Position numbers and translations under genes: made by a program | NCBI GenBank assembly: GCA_023301205.1 | Contig: JALZVC010000120.1 | Coordinates: forward strand, 1-13,839 | Direction of reading: 5' to 3' | From: Flavobacteriaceae bacterium | GTDB taxonomy: Bacteria; Bacteroidota; Bacteroidia; Flavobacteriales; Flavobacteriaceae | DNA length: 13,839 nucleotides | Shown: positions 6,993 to 13,839 of the stretch, one piece after another | Layout: each line of letters opens with the position of its first letter | Position numbering within the stretch: the first letter of the stretch is position 1 | The notes under the pieces: model-generated | Seen by the model: the letters and a program-made list of their open reading frames with translations, nothing else | The model's database searches: none | Told to the model about the DNA's origin: nothing

Positions 6993-8486
6993 ATGAAATA
7001 TTCAATATACATTCTTAGCTTACTAGTTGTGATGGTTAGTTGTAGTGAAGACCAGTTATTAGAAACTAGTTCGGGGGCCATAACTGGAACCGTCATTGCG
7101 GATGGAACTAATGTGAATTTAGAAAACGTAAAAATATCAACACAACCCTCAACGAGCACAATTTTTACTAATACAAATGGTGTTTTTACTATTTCAGATA
7201 TAGCAGATGAAAGCTACTCTGTGCAGGCAGATTTAGATGGTTATATTTCACAATTTGAAGTAGCTAACGTAACTAATGGTACAACAGTAGAGTTGTTTTT
7301 TGAACTGATGCTAGAAGAAACGGCAAACAATCCGCCTAGTATTCCAGAATTAATATTTCCGAAGAACAACGCAGTGGATATTGAGACAGATGTAGTGTTT
7401 ATGTGGTCATCTATAGATGAAAATGAAAGTGATGAAGTTAATTATACAATATCTTTATTTAATGATTCAAATGATGAGGTTGCGCTTTTTAATGAAATTA
7501 TAGATACTACATTGACTGTTGATAGCTTGCTGGCTTCCACTCGTTATTTTTGGCAAGTGTCAGCTGACGATGGTGTAAATGAAGCGGTTCAAAGTCCGTT
7601 ATTTAATTTTCAAACCATTACGTCTCCAGAGGCAGATATCTTATTTGTTAAGAAAATAAATGGGAACAATGTGATTTTCTCAGGAACAGAAGATGAAGAA
7701 GCTCCTATTTTTGCCTTGACTTCTGAAGCTGAAAATTGCTGGAGACCGAGAAAAAATGCCATTACTGGAAAAATTGCATTTTTAAAAACCATAGGGGGAG
7801 CCACTCATTTGTTTACTATGGATGCTAATGGAGGTAATCAGCTACAAGTGACTCAAAATGTGCCCGTCAATGGATTTGATTTTAATGAAATTGATTTTTC
7901 TTGGAAACCAGAAGGTGATAAATTGTTGTATCCTTCTTTTTCTAGACTATATTCTATAAATACTGATGGTTCTGGACAAGCTATTTTTTATGAAACCACA
8001 AACGGAAATTTCATCACAGAAATAGACTGGAGCGATTTTAATAATGTAATTGCGCTAAAAACAAATGATAGTAATGGGTATAATGTAGAGATTTTTACAA
8101 TTGATCTCGCCGGAACCCTTCAAGATATGATATTACAAGGAGTGCCTGGCGGTGCTGGAGGATTAGATTTAAACATAGATGGTTCTCTATTATTATATAC
8201 GTATGATATTTCTGGTATTGAGTTGACTACCTATCTGCCACAAGATATGAGAATGTTCTTACATGATATTACAACAGGAATCTCAGGAAGTCAATTACTA
8301 ACTGGAGTTACTGATGGTTTTAACGATGTAGACCCTAGTTTCACACCAAATGAGAATAGTGTAATATTCTCGAGAAGGGGAGTTTCTGCTGGGGCGAGTA
8401 CTTCTGTTCTAATTCATGAGATTTCAGGAGCTAACGAGAATTTTGATTTATTATTCGACAATACTTCAATGCCAGACTGGGAATAA
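6993..8486 (+). CDS. Curli-linked surface lipoprotein: carboxypeptidase-regulatory-like, FnIII-like and TolB-like propeller regions
   Basis: A 497-aa lipoprotein with signal peptide and lipobox MVSC (Cys17). The residues after Cys are SEDQ, similar to the Ser-acidic export signal of surface lipoproteins in Flavobacterium, so surface exposure is likely. Region order: residues 28-106 read as a carboxypeptidase-regulatory-like fold (GAITGTVIADGTNVNLENVKIST, with GVFTISDIADESYSVQADLDGY); 113-207 as FnIII-like (NPPSIPELIFPKNNAVDI, ending RYFWQVSADDG); 212-497 as TolB/PD40 propeller blades (WKPEGDKLLY, SINTDGSG, LDLNIDGSLLLYTYD, PSFTPNENSVIFSR, final PDWE). It begins 4 bases after csgG and is the last gene before the terminator, so it belongs to the curli transcript. 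No catalytic residues are evident. A role in anchoring or binding the fibre is inference. No gene symbol is known to me. Confidence 0.8.
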   Translation: MKYSIYILSLLVVMVSCSEDQLLETSSGAITGTVIADGTNVNLENVKISTQPSTSTIFTNTNGVFTISDIADESYSVQADLDGYISQFEVANVTNGTTVELFFELMLEETANNPPSIPELIFPKNNAVDIETDVVFMWSSIDENESDEVNYTISLFNDSNDEVALFNEIIDTTLTVDSLLASTRYFWQVSADDGVNEAVQSPLFNFQTITSPEADILFVKKINGNNVIFSGTEDEEAPIFALTSEAENCWRPRKNAITGKIAFLKTIGGATHLFTMDANGGNQLQVTQNVPVNGFDFNEIDFSWKPEGDKLLYPSFSRLYSINTDGSGQAIFYETTNGNFITEIDWSDFNNVIALKTNDSNGYNVEIFTIDLAGTLQDMILQGVPGGAGGLDLNIDGSLLLYTYDISGIELTTYLPQDMRMFLHDITTGISGSQLLTGVTDGFNDVDPSFTPNENSVIFSRRGVSAGASTSVLIHEISGANENFDLLFDNTSMPDWE

Positions 8487-8510
8487 AATTTGACAGCATA
8501 ATATTAATTA

Positions 8511-8534
8511 AGTCCACTTTGGTGGGCTTTTTTT
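8511..8534 (+). terminator. Terminator ending the curli locus
   Basis: Stem AGTCCAC (8511-8517) pairs with GTGGGCT (8522-8528), 7 bp with one G-T pair and a 4-nt loop, followed by a seven-T run (8528-8534). It lies 24 bases after the lipoprotein stop. Confidence 0.88.
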
Positions 8535-8548
8535 AATACGTATTTTTG
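8519..8548 (+). promoter_or_regulatory. Probable purM promoter (TTG / TAnnTTTG type)
   Basis: TATTTTTG at 8541-8548 fits the Bacteroidota -7 box TAnnTTTG exactly. A TTG at 8519-8521 lies 19 bases upstream, the spacing expected for the -33 element. The start of transcription would fall near 8555, a leader of about 13 nt before the purM ATG. The -33 TTG is inside the loop of the preceding terminator. Confidence 0.65.
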
Positions 8549-8567
8549 CGGTATAATTTTTCACTTC

Positions 8568-9746
8568 ATGAGTCAAGATGTTTCAAAGAGATATGCCCAG
8601 CGAGGTGTTTCAGCAGGAAAAGAAGATGTGCACAATGCAATTAAAAATGTAGACAAGGGGTTGTTCCCTAAAGCCTTCTGCAAGGTAGTGCCAGATTATT
8701 TAACCGGAGACGATGAATACTGCTTGATTATGCACGCAGATGGCGCGGGTACTAAATCTTCATTGGCCTATATGTACTGGAAAGAAACAGGAGATTTATC
8801 GGTCTGGAAAGGAATTGCACAAGACGCACTTATAATGAATATAGACGATCTTCTATGCGTAGGTGCTGTAGATAATATTACACTTTCTTCTACAATAGGT
8901 CGCAATAAAAACTTGATTACTGGCGAAGTTTTATCGGCAATCATTAATGGTACAGAAGAACTATTACAAGATTTAGCGTCTTATGGTGTAAAAATTCATT
9001 CTACAGGCGGTGAGACAGCAGATGTAGGTGATTTAGTGCGAACAATTATTGTAGATAGTACGGTCACTGCGCGTATGAAACGTAGCGATGTTATTGATAA
9101 CGCAAATATAAGACCAGGCGACGTTATTGTAGGTTTGTCATCTTATGGGCAAGCCAATTATGAGAAGGAATACAACGGTGGGATGGGGAGTAACGGATTA
9201 ACAAGCGCACGTCACGATGTCTTCGGAAATGTGCTAGCTTCAAAATATCCTGAAAGTTATGATCACGCAGTACCTGAAGATTTAGTGTATTCTGGCGCTA
9301 TGAATCTAACAGACCCGGTAGAAGGCTCTCCTTTAAATGCGGGTAAATTAGTGCTATCTCCAACAAGGACGTATGCACCTATTATTAAGGCTATTTTAGA
9401 TAAGTTTACCAACAAAAACATACATGGAATGGTGCATTGCAGTGGAGGTGCACAAACTAAAATTCTTCATTTTATTGATAGTCTTCATATTATTAAGGAT
9501 AATCTTTTTGAGCTGCCACCATTGTTTCAATTAATACAGAATCAAAGCGGTACAGACTGGAAAGAAATGTACCAAGTATTTAATATGGGCCATCGTATGG
9601 AACTCTACCTTCCAGAAGTAATTGCACAAGAGGTAATTGAGATTTCACAATCTTTTGGTGTAGCCGCAAAAATTATTGGTCGTGTAGCGCAATCAGATAA
9701 AAAAGAACTTACCATAAAAAGTAAGTTTGGTACCTTTAAGTATTAA
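8568..9746 (+). CDS. purM: Phosphoribosylformylglycinamidine cyclo-ligase (AIR synthetase)
   Basis: This enzyme closes the imidazole ring in purine synthesis, turning FGAM and ATP into AIR in the cytoplasm. The 392-aa protein shows PurM-family features: the N-terminal YAQRGVSAGKEDV, the nucleotide segment HADGAGTKSSLAY (56-68), AQDALIMNIDDLLCVGA (84-100), GGETADVGDLVRT (147-159), a GDVIVGLSSYG turn starting the second half, and a C-terminal MVHCSGGAQTK and NMGHRMEL. It is longer than the roughly 345-aa E. coli enzyme, as is usual for Bacteroidota PurM. It has its own predicted promoter and 176 bases separate it from prfA, so it is probably transcribed alone. The ATG at 8568 follows a short leader. 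Confidence 0.93.
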   Translation: MSQDVSKRYAQRGVSAGKEDVHNAIKNVDKGLFPKAFCKVVPDYLTGDDEYCLIMHADGAGTKSSLAYMYWKETGDLSVWKGIAQDALIMNIDDLLCVGAVDNITLSSTIGRNKNLITGEVLSAIINGTEELLQDLASYGVKIHSTGGETADVGDLVRTIIVDSTVTARMKRSDVIDNANIRPGDVIVGLSSYGQANYEKEYNGGMGSNGLTSARHDVFGNVLASKYPESYDHAVPEDLVYSGAMNLTDPVEGSPLNAGKLVLSPTRTYAPIIKAILDKFTNKNIHGMVHCSGGAQTKILHFIDSLHIIKDNLFELPPLFQLIQNQSGTDWKEMYQVFNMGHRMELYLPEVIAQEVIEISQSFGVAAKIIGRVAQSDKKELTIKSKFGTFKY

Positions 9747-9789
9747 GGACTTAAGCTAAAGTGTAACTAATTTTAGGCTAATATTAATT

Positions 9790-9838
9790 ACTTCAGAAAT
9801 TTGAAATAATTCCTATTTCCGAAGTAAATAAAAACTTC
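9790..9838 (+). promoter_or_regulatory. Mutually exclusive inverted repeats in the purM-prfA gap
   Basis: ACTTCAGAAAT (9790-9800) pairs with ATTTCCGAAGT (9815-9825), 10 of 11 positions. The same GAAGT (9821-9825) can pair with a downstream ACTTC (9834-9838). The two hairpins compete for one segment. No T-run follows, so neither is a standard terminator. It may be the purM 3' end or a leader element; the role is unknown. Confidence 0.35.
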
Positions 9839-9882
9839 TGTGACCTATTTAAAATGCTCATTTTTTTCATACTAAATTATTG

Positions 9883-9890
9883 TAAATTTG
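9883..9890 (+). promoter_or_regulatory. Probable -7 box for the prfA-pyrF operon
   Basis: TAAATTTG fits TAnnTTTG exactly and lies 32 bases before the prfA ATG. No clear TTG is present at the -33 position, so this is a moderate call. Confidence 0.45.
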
Positions 9891-9922
9891 TAACACTTCA
9901 ATAAAACCGAACAACTTCTAAT

Positions 9923-10999
9923 ATGTTAGAAAAACTCCAGATAGTAAAGAATAGATTTGATGAGGTGAGCGATTTAATCATTCAGCCAGATATCATTAGT
10001 GACCAGAAGCAATACATTCAACTCACTAAAGAATATAAGGATTTGAATGCTTTGATGAAAAAGCGTGAGGCTTATCTTATGGCGACAGAACGAATTGCAG
10101 AGGCAGAAGAGATTCTTGCAGATGGTAGTGACGCAGATATGGTAGAGATGGCAAAAATGCAGATGGACGAGGCTAAATCTACAATTCAGGTTTTAGAAGA
10201 AGAAATAAAATTCATGTTAATCCCTAAAGATCCAGAGGATGCAAAGAATGCAGTGATGGAAATCAAAGCTGGAACAGGTGGAGATGAAGCAAGTATTTTT
10301 GCGGGAGATTTACACCGTATGTACACTAAATATTGTGAGAGTAAAGGTTGGAAAACAAATGTTGTAGATTTTAGTGAAGGTACAAGTGGTGGGTATAAAG
10401 CCATCCAGATAGAAGTGGAGGGAGCTGACGTATATGGTACGTTAAAATTTGAAGCCGGAGTGCATCGCGTGCAACGTGTGCCGCAAACAGAAACGCAAGG
10501 TCGTGTGCATACTAGTGCTGCTACCGTGATGGTTTTTCCGGAAGCAGAAGAATTTGATGTGCAAATAGAAATGAAAGACGTTAGAATAGATTTTTTCTGT
10601 TCTTCTGGACCTGGAGGTCAGTCTGTAAATACAACCTATTCTGCCGTGCGATTAACGCACACGCCAACTGGGCTTGTTGCGCAATGTCAAGATCAAAAAT
10701 CGCAACATAAGAACAAAGAGAAAGCATTTAAAGTGCTTCGCTCTCGTTTATATGATCTAGAGCTAGCAAAAAAGCAAGCTGAAGATGCTTTAAAAAGAGG
10801 TTCTCAAGTTACTAGTGGGGATCGTAGTGCAAAGATTAGAACGTATAATTACTCTCAAGGACGAGTTACAGATCACCGTATTAACTTAACACTTTACGAT
10901 TTAGGAAATATTATTGATGGAGATATCCAGAAGATTATTGATGAACTTCAATTAGTTGATAATACAGAACGTCTCAAGGAATCTGGAGACGCATTTTAA
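9923..10999 (+). CDS. prfA: Peptide chain release factor 1
   Basis: It reads UAA and UAG stop codons on the ribosome and triggers peptide release. The 358-aa length is normal. The N-terminal helical domain covers residues 1-105. The codon-recognition segment reads [18 protein letters not shown], with P187-Q-T189 at the PxT position that marks RF1; RF2 would have SPF. The catalytic loop is [12 protein letters not shown], with the GGQ at 231-233 whose Gln is usually methylated. The C-terminal [29 protein letters not shown] is a standard class I release-factor segment. It is first in a likely operon with pyrF, 9 bases downstream. Confidence 0.96.
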   Translation: MLEKLQIVKNRFDEVSDLIIQPDIISDQKQYIQLTKEYKDLNALMKKREAYLMATERIAEAEEILADGSDADMVEMAKMQMDEAKSTIQVLEEEIKFMLIPKDPEDAKNAVMEIKAGTGGDEASIFAGDLHRMYTKYCESKGWKTNVVDFSEGTSGGYKAIQIEVEGADVYGTLKFEAGVHRVQRVPQTETQGRVHTSAATVMVFPEAEEFDVQIEMKDVRIDFFCSSGPGGQSVNTTYSAVRLTHTPTGLVAQCQDQKSQHKNKEKAFKVLRSRLYDLELAKKQAEDALKRGSQVTSGDRSAKIRTYNYSQGRVTDHRINLTLYDLGNIIDGDIQKIIDELQLVDNTERLKESGDAF

Positions 11000-11008
11000 T
11001 TAAGAATA

Positions 11009-11827
11009 ATGACAACAAAAAACCTAGTTGCGCAAATAGAAAAAAAGAAATCCTTTCTCTGTATCGGACTAGATGTGGATATTACTAAAATACCAGCGCA
11101 TTTACTCCTAGAAGAAGATCCTATTTTTAGTTTTAACAAGGCGATTATTGATGCTACACACCATCTGGCTGTAGCTTATAAGCCCAACACTGCTTTTTAT
11201 GAAGCTTATGGGATAAAGGGATGGCAGTCATTAGAAAAAACAATACAATACCTTAATGTAAATTACCCGGAAATTTTTACGATTGCAGATGCAAAGCGAG
11301 GAGATATAGGTAATACTTCTACGATGTATGCAAAAGCCTTTTTTGAAGATTTAGCATTCGATTCTGTTACGGTTGCGCCATATATGGGTAAAGATTCTGT
11401 AGAGCCATTTTTAGCTTTTGAGAATAAGCATACTATACTTTTAGCGCTTACTTCAAATCAAGGAGCTTTTGATTTTCAAGTGAAAGTTTCTGAAGGGAAA
11501 GAGATATATAAGTCTGTTTTAGAGACTTCTACGCAATGGGCTAATGCACATAATTTAATGTACGTAGTCGGGGCTACTAAAGCCGAATATTTTAAAGAAA
11601 TTAGAAAAATTGTTCCTACTAGTTTTCTGTTAGTGCCAGGTGTTGGTGCGCAAGGGGGAAATCTTAAAGATGTCTGTACATACGGGATGGTAGATAATGT
11701 TGGTCTTTTAGTTAATTCTTCTCGAGGTATAATTTATGCTTCTAATGGGAGTGACTTTGATCAAGCCGCTGCAGCTGCTGCACTTGATTTGCAATCACAA
11801 ATGGAGGTTATTTTAAATGATCGTTAA
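11009..11827 (+). CDS. pyrF: Orotidine 5'-phosphate decarboxylase
   Basis: It converts OMP to UMP, the last step of pyrimidine synthesis, in the cytoplasm. The 272-aa chain is of the longer OMP decarboxylase type found in Bacteroidota. Active-site features are FLCIGLDVD (16-24), [13 protein letters not shown] (56-68, with the substrate Lys), the catalytic Asp-Lys-Asp array in [11 protein letters not shown] (94-104), the phosphate-loop PGVGAQGG (210-217), and [10 protein letters not shown] (236-245) with the phosphate-binding Arg. It begins 9 bases after prfA and its last 11 bases overlap the next gene, suggesting translational coupling in the operon prfA-pyrF-receptor. Confidence 0.95.
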   Translation: MTTKNLVAQIEKKKSFLCIGLDVDITKIPAHLLLEEDPIFSFNKAIIDATHHLAVAYKPNTAFYEAYGIKGWQSLEKTIQYLNVNYPEIFTIADAKRGDIGNTSTMYAKAFFEDLAFDSVTVAPYMGKDSVEPFLAFENKHTILLALTSNQGAFDFQVKVSEGKEIYKSVLETSTQWANAHNLMYVVGATKAEYFKEIRKIVPTSFLLVPGVGAQGGNLKDVCTYGMVDNVGLLVNSSRGIIYASNGSDFDQAAAAAALDLQSQMEVILNDR

Positions 11828-12596
11828 GGATCAACTACATAGAATACTTACTTTTTCTGAAACGCCAAAACGGATAGTATCCCTTGTGCCATCTCAAACG
11901 GAGTTACTAATAGATTTGGGGCTAACCGATAGTGTGGTTGGTGTCACTAAATTTTGTGTTCACCCCAAGAACTTAAGAAAAAACACTACAGTAGTGGGGG
12001 GTACTAAAACAATACATCTAGGTAAAATTGCTGCGCTACAACCAGATTTAATCATTTGTAATAAGGAAGAGAATACCAAAGAAATAGTAGAGTCTTGCGA
12101 GAAAATTGCTACTGTTTGGGTGAGTGATGTTAAAGATGTAGCTAGTAATAATGAGATGATAGTGCTATTGGGTGCATTGTTAGATGTCCGCGAAAAATCA
12201 ATCCGCTTGGTTGAAAAAATTAATGCTGCCCAAGATAAATTTAAAGCACTCTTAAAGAAAAAGGCTAAACTAAAAGTTGCTTATTTAATCTGGAAAGATC
12301 CATATATGGCTGCCGGTCAAGATACTTTTATTGATTATTTATTGTCATTAAATGGCTTTGAGAATATATGTAAAATAAAACCCGGAAGATACCCAGAAAT
12401 AGTCCTAACAGAACTAAAAGTAGCAGATACTATACTCTTAAGTAGTGAGCCTTATCCTTTCAAGAACAAGGATGTTGATGCATTAAAAAATGCACTAGGT
12501 AAGCCAGTGCATTTAGTGGATGGGGAATATTTTAGTTGGTACGGTTCTAGGCTATTAGATGCCTTTGACTACTTCTCAAGACTTAAGCTTGATTAA
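11817..12596 (+). CDS. BtuF-like helical-backbone metal receptor without signal peptide
   Basis: A 259-aa protein of the periplasmic-binding-protein class III fold: [18 protein letters not shown] (19-36), [14 protein letters not shown] (40-53), [20 protein letters not shown] (61-80), a long linking helix (about 107-150), then the second lobe with [20 protein letters not shown] (154-173) and [10 protein letters not shown] (236-245). BtuF-type relatives bind cobalamin or iron chelates for ABC import. Here no signal peptide is present, and none can be added: the codon directly before the ATG is TAA in frame. The protein should therefore be cytoplasmic, and its ligand is unknown. Cys47 and His49 in the FCVHP motif are possible metal ligands. 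The start overlaps pyrF by 11 bases. The fold call is good; the function is open. Confidence 0.82.
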   Translation: MIVKDQLHRILTFSETPKRIVSLVPSQTELLIDLGLTDSVVGVTKFCVHPKNLRKNTTVVGGTKTIHLGKIAALQPDLIICNKEENTKEIVESCEKIATVWVSDVKDVASNNEMIVLLGALLDVREKSIRLVEKINAAQDKFKALLKKKAKLKVAYLIWKDPYMAAGQDTFIDYLLSLNGFENICKIKPGRYPEIVLTELKVADTILLSSEPYPFKNKDVDALKNALGKPVHLVDGEYFSWYGSRLLDAFDYFSRLKLD

Positions 12597-12763
12597 GCAC
12601 TTTTCAAATCAGATATTTTTTTAAATATTTCTTCTGCTTTTTCTTTTAACAAATCACTCTGCTCTTTGTCTTTCAAAGCTTTTTTGAAGGACTTTTTCAT
12701 AAGGTCAGAATACTGTTTTTGTAACTGCTCTTCCTTCGATTTTTTTTTGATAGTGAATTTCAT
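12593..12763 (-). CDS. Small charged coiled-coil protein, Lacal_2735-like
   Basis: A 56-aa Lys/Glu-rich protein that is almost all predicted helix: KKKSKEEQLQKQYSDLMKKS, then KDKEQSDLLKEKAEEIFKKI. It resembles the small flavobacterial Lacal_2735 family, where an N-terminal KKKS/T..EKL is followed by a similar helix; this is from memory of the family pattern. The frame has an earlier ATG at 12781 (62 aa). The ATG at 12763 is preferred because KKKS then falls at the usual position, and because a TACTTTTG promoter box at 12786-12793 would start transcription at about 12779, too late to include the first ATG with a leader. Its stop shares the TTAA at 12593-12596 with the stop of the convergent + strand gene. 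The function is unknown. Confidence 0.6.
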   Translation of the reverse strand: MKFTIKKKSKEEQLQKQYSDLMKKSFKKALKDKEQSDLLKEKAEEIFKKISDLKSA

Positions 12764-12785
12764 AACTAAAGCATTTTTCATTCTA

Positions 12786-12793
12786 CAAAAGTA
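12786..12793 (-). promoter_or_regulatory. Probable -7 box for the small Lacal_2735-like gene
   Basis: On the - strand TACTTTTG fits TAnnTTTG exactly. It lies 4 bases before the ATG at 12781 and 22 bases before the ATG at 12763, favouring the second start. No -33 TTG was recognised. Confidence 0.4.
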
Positions 12794-12853
12794 AAACTGT
12801 AAATACTGAAGAGCTATTAAAGCCGCGTTAATACTTGTTAAGTAAAGCCTAAA

Positions 12854-13555
12854 TTAATCTTGTAAAGCGAAAACCTGCTTTAGTAATGCTGTGCTTCTTG
12901 AAGAAACTTTAGTACGTATTTGTTTCTCCTCTATGCCTATCATTGTAAATACTCCTTTTAATGCTTGTTGAGTTACGTAATCAGTCAGGTCTGGATTCAC
13001 GTTATTTGTAAGCGGGATAGCATTATATTTTGTAATAATAGTAGACCATACTTGATCTGCTCCCACCTTAGAAAAAGAATTTTTTATGGCAGGATTAAAT
13101 TGGTTATAAAGCGCCGTACTTGTTTTGTTTTCAAGGTAGGTCGTTGCAGAATTTTCAGGCCCTAACAAGATGTTTTTAGCATCATTAAATGAAATGTCTT
13201 TAACGGCATTTACAAAGATAGGTGTTGACCCTTTTACGGCATCTTCTGCAGCTCTGTTTAGCGCCAATAATCCTTGGTCAGCTAGACCTCCTAAGCCAAT
13301 GCCTCTTAGGGTTTTATCTACTTTTTGTAGTTCTGCCGGTAATAAGATTTTTACCAGTTGATTTTTATAAAAACCATCTTTCTGGGTGAGTTTTGTTACT
13401 TGCTTATCAATACCTAAATCTAGTGCTTCTCGCAGACCGTTGCCTATAGTTACTTGGTCAAGACCACCTCCAGCTGGTAAATTATTAACTACTTGTTGTA
13501 ACTCTGCGCAAGAGAGTAATGAAAAACAGCAAAGGGTAAGGATTAATTTTTTCAT
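12854..13555 (-). CDS. DUF4197 family lipoprotein
   Basis: A 233-aa predicted lipoprotein with signal peptide and lipobox LLSC (Cys16). Residues after Cys are AELQQ, with no acidic surface-export signal, so it probably faces the periplasm. The body is mostly helical and matches the DUF4197 pattern as recalled: GNGLREALDLGIDKQV, GFYKNQLVKILLPAELQKV, ALNRAAEDAV, FVNAVKDISFNDAKNILLG, ATTYLENKTSTALYNQFNPA, and a C-terminal DYVTQQALKGVFTMIGIEE. The family is widespread in Bacteroidota and Proteobacteria, with no function known to me. It follows a terminator and has 72-90 bases on each side before the next genes, so it is probably transcribed alone. A near-match box, TATCTTTA, at 13577-13584 on the - strand may be its promoter. 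Confidence 0.88.
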   Translation of the reverse strand: MKKLILTLCCFSLLSCAELQQVVNNLPAGGGLDQVTIGNGLREALDLGIDKQVTKLTQKDGFYKNQLVKILLPAELQKVDKTLRGIGLGGLADQGLLALNRAAEDAVKGSTPIFVNAVKDISFNDAKNILLGPENSATTYLENKTSTALYNQFNPAIKNSFSKVGADQVWSTIITKYNAIPLTNNVNPDLTDYVTQQALKGVFTMIGIEEKQIRTKVSSRSTALLKQVFALQD

Positions 13556-13584
13556 AATAAGATTTTGTGTTAAAATGTAAAGAT

Positions 13585-13617
13585 AAAAAAAAGGCTTCTC
13601 TTAATGGAGAAGCCTTT
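13585..13617 (-). terminator. Terminator after the T9SS cargo gene
   Basis: Read on the - strand, AAGGCTTCTC and GAGAAGCCTT form a perfect 10-bp stem (arms 13607-13616 and 13591-13600 on the + strand), extendable by one A-T pair, with a 6-nt loop. The 3' end runs into eight T residues (13592 down to 13585). It lies 21 bases past the stop of the gene at 13639 and just ahead of the DUF4197 gene. Confidence 0.92.
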
Positions 13618-13638
13618 AACTTTTTAAAGAATATGCTA

Positions 13639-13839
13639 TTACTTAAGAACTTTTACAGTCTTAGTAGCATTACCAATAGTGATATTAACTAAGTAAGCTC
13701 CAGAAGAAAGTGCGCTCATATCTACAGAAGGAGAGATAGCATCTGGATTAACAGATAATACTTCTTTTCCTAATACATCATAGATAGTTACGTTATCAAT
13801 AACTGAAGCAGATTTGATTGTAAGCTCGTTAACAACTGG
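13639..13839 (-). CDS. C-terminal end of a T9SS-exported protein (type A sorting domain)
   Basis: Only the last 66 residues are in the window; the gene continues past base 13839. The translation shows the type A T9SS sorting domain: NELTIKS, VTIYDVLGKEVL, VDMSALSSGAYLVNI, GNATKTVKVLK, then stop. This domain directs outer-membrane passage by the type IX system and is cleaved or attached at the surface. It shows that the organism has T9SS; the cargo identity is unknown. The frame is open without a start because of the window edge. A strong terminator follows. Confidence 0.9.
   Translation of the reverse strand, partial: PVVNELTIKSASVIDNVTIYDVLGKEVLSVNPDAISPSVDMSALSSGAYLVNITIGNATKTVKVLK

Noticed and set aside
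7610..7804. 64-aa open frame on the - strand inside the curli-linked lipoprotein gene
   Set aside because: It is antisense to propeller-coding sequence and shows no recognisable family features.
12965..13580. Three short + strand open frames opposite the DUF4197 gene
   Set aside because: They are the reverse of a clear lipoprotein gene and have no signal, domain or promoter of their own.

Overview
The window looks like the chromosome of a marine-type member of Flavobacteriaceae (Bacteroidota). It is AT-rich, lacks Shine-Dalgarno sequences before most starts, and has promoter boxes of the Bacteroidota TAnnTTTG type. It carries a type III glutamine synthetase, the tail of a protein with a type IX secretion (T9SS) sorting domain, a DUF4197 lipoprotein, and the flavobacterial purM/prfA/pyrF neighbourhood. 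The genus cannot be fixed from sequence reading alone.

Layout. (1) 1-1911: 5'-truncated glnN, closed by a strong terminator at 1978-2007. (2) 2008-8486: a complete curli (nucleation-precipitation amyloid) locus, all on the + strand: a short, possibly broken curlin-like ORF (2423-2743), a 303-aa acidic curlin-repeat protein (2865-3776), a long intergenic hairpin (3827-3881), then a tightly packed block of a minor curlin-like subunit (3917-4420), a two-domain CsgE (4423-5181), CsgF (5201-5605), CsgG with an added outer-membrane barrel (5612-6988), and a large lipoprotein with carboxypeptidase-regulatory-like, FnIII-like and TolB-like propeller regions (6993-8486). A terminator at 8511-8534 ends the locus. 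(3) 8568-12596: core metabolism and translation: purM, then prfA-pyrF-helical-backbone metal receptor, with the last two overlapping. (4) 12593-13839: - strand genes: a small charged protein resembling the Lacal_2735 family, a DUF4197 lipoprotein, a terminator, and the C-terminus of a T9SS cargo protein.

How the curli genes should work together (known for the family, inferred here): the curlin-repeat proteins are exported by Sec and cross the outer membrane through the CsgG nonamer. CsgE caps the pore on the periplasmic side. CsgF binds the channel through its N-terminal NPSFGG segment and couples export to nucleation. The CsgH-like N-terminal half of the CsgE protein would hold subunits soluble in the periplasm. 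The terminal lipoprotein carries a surface-export-like signal after its Cys and may anchor or modify the fibre outside.

The most notable points are three departures from the enterobacterial curli machine: the CsgG-barrel fusion, the apparent CsgH-CsgE fusion, and the operon-linked surface lipoprotein. The long hairpin separating the structural subunit gene from the secretion genes also stands out. The curli locus sits as a self-contained cassette between core genes and is bounded by terminators.
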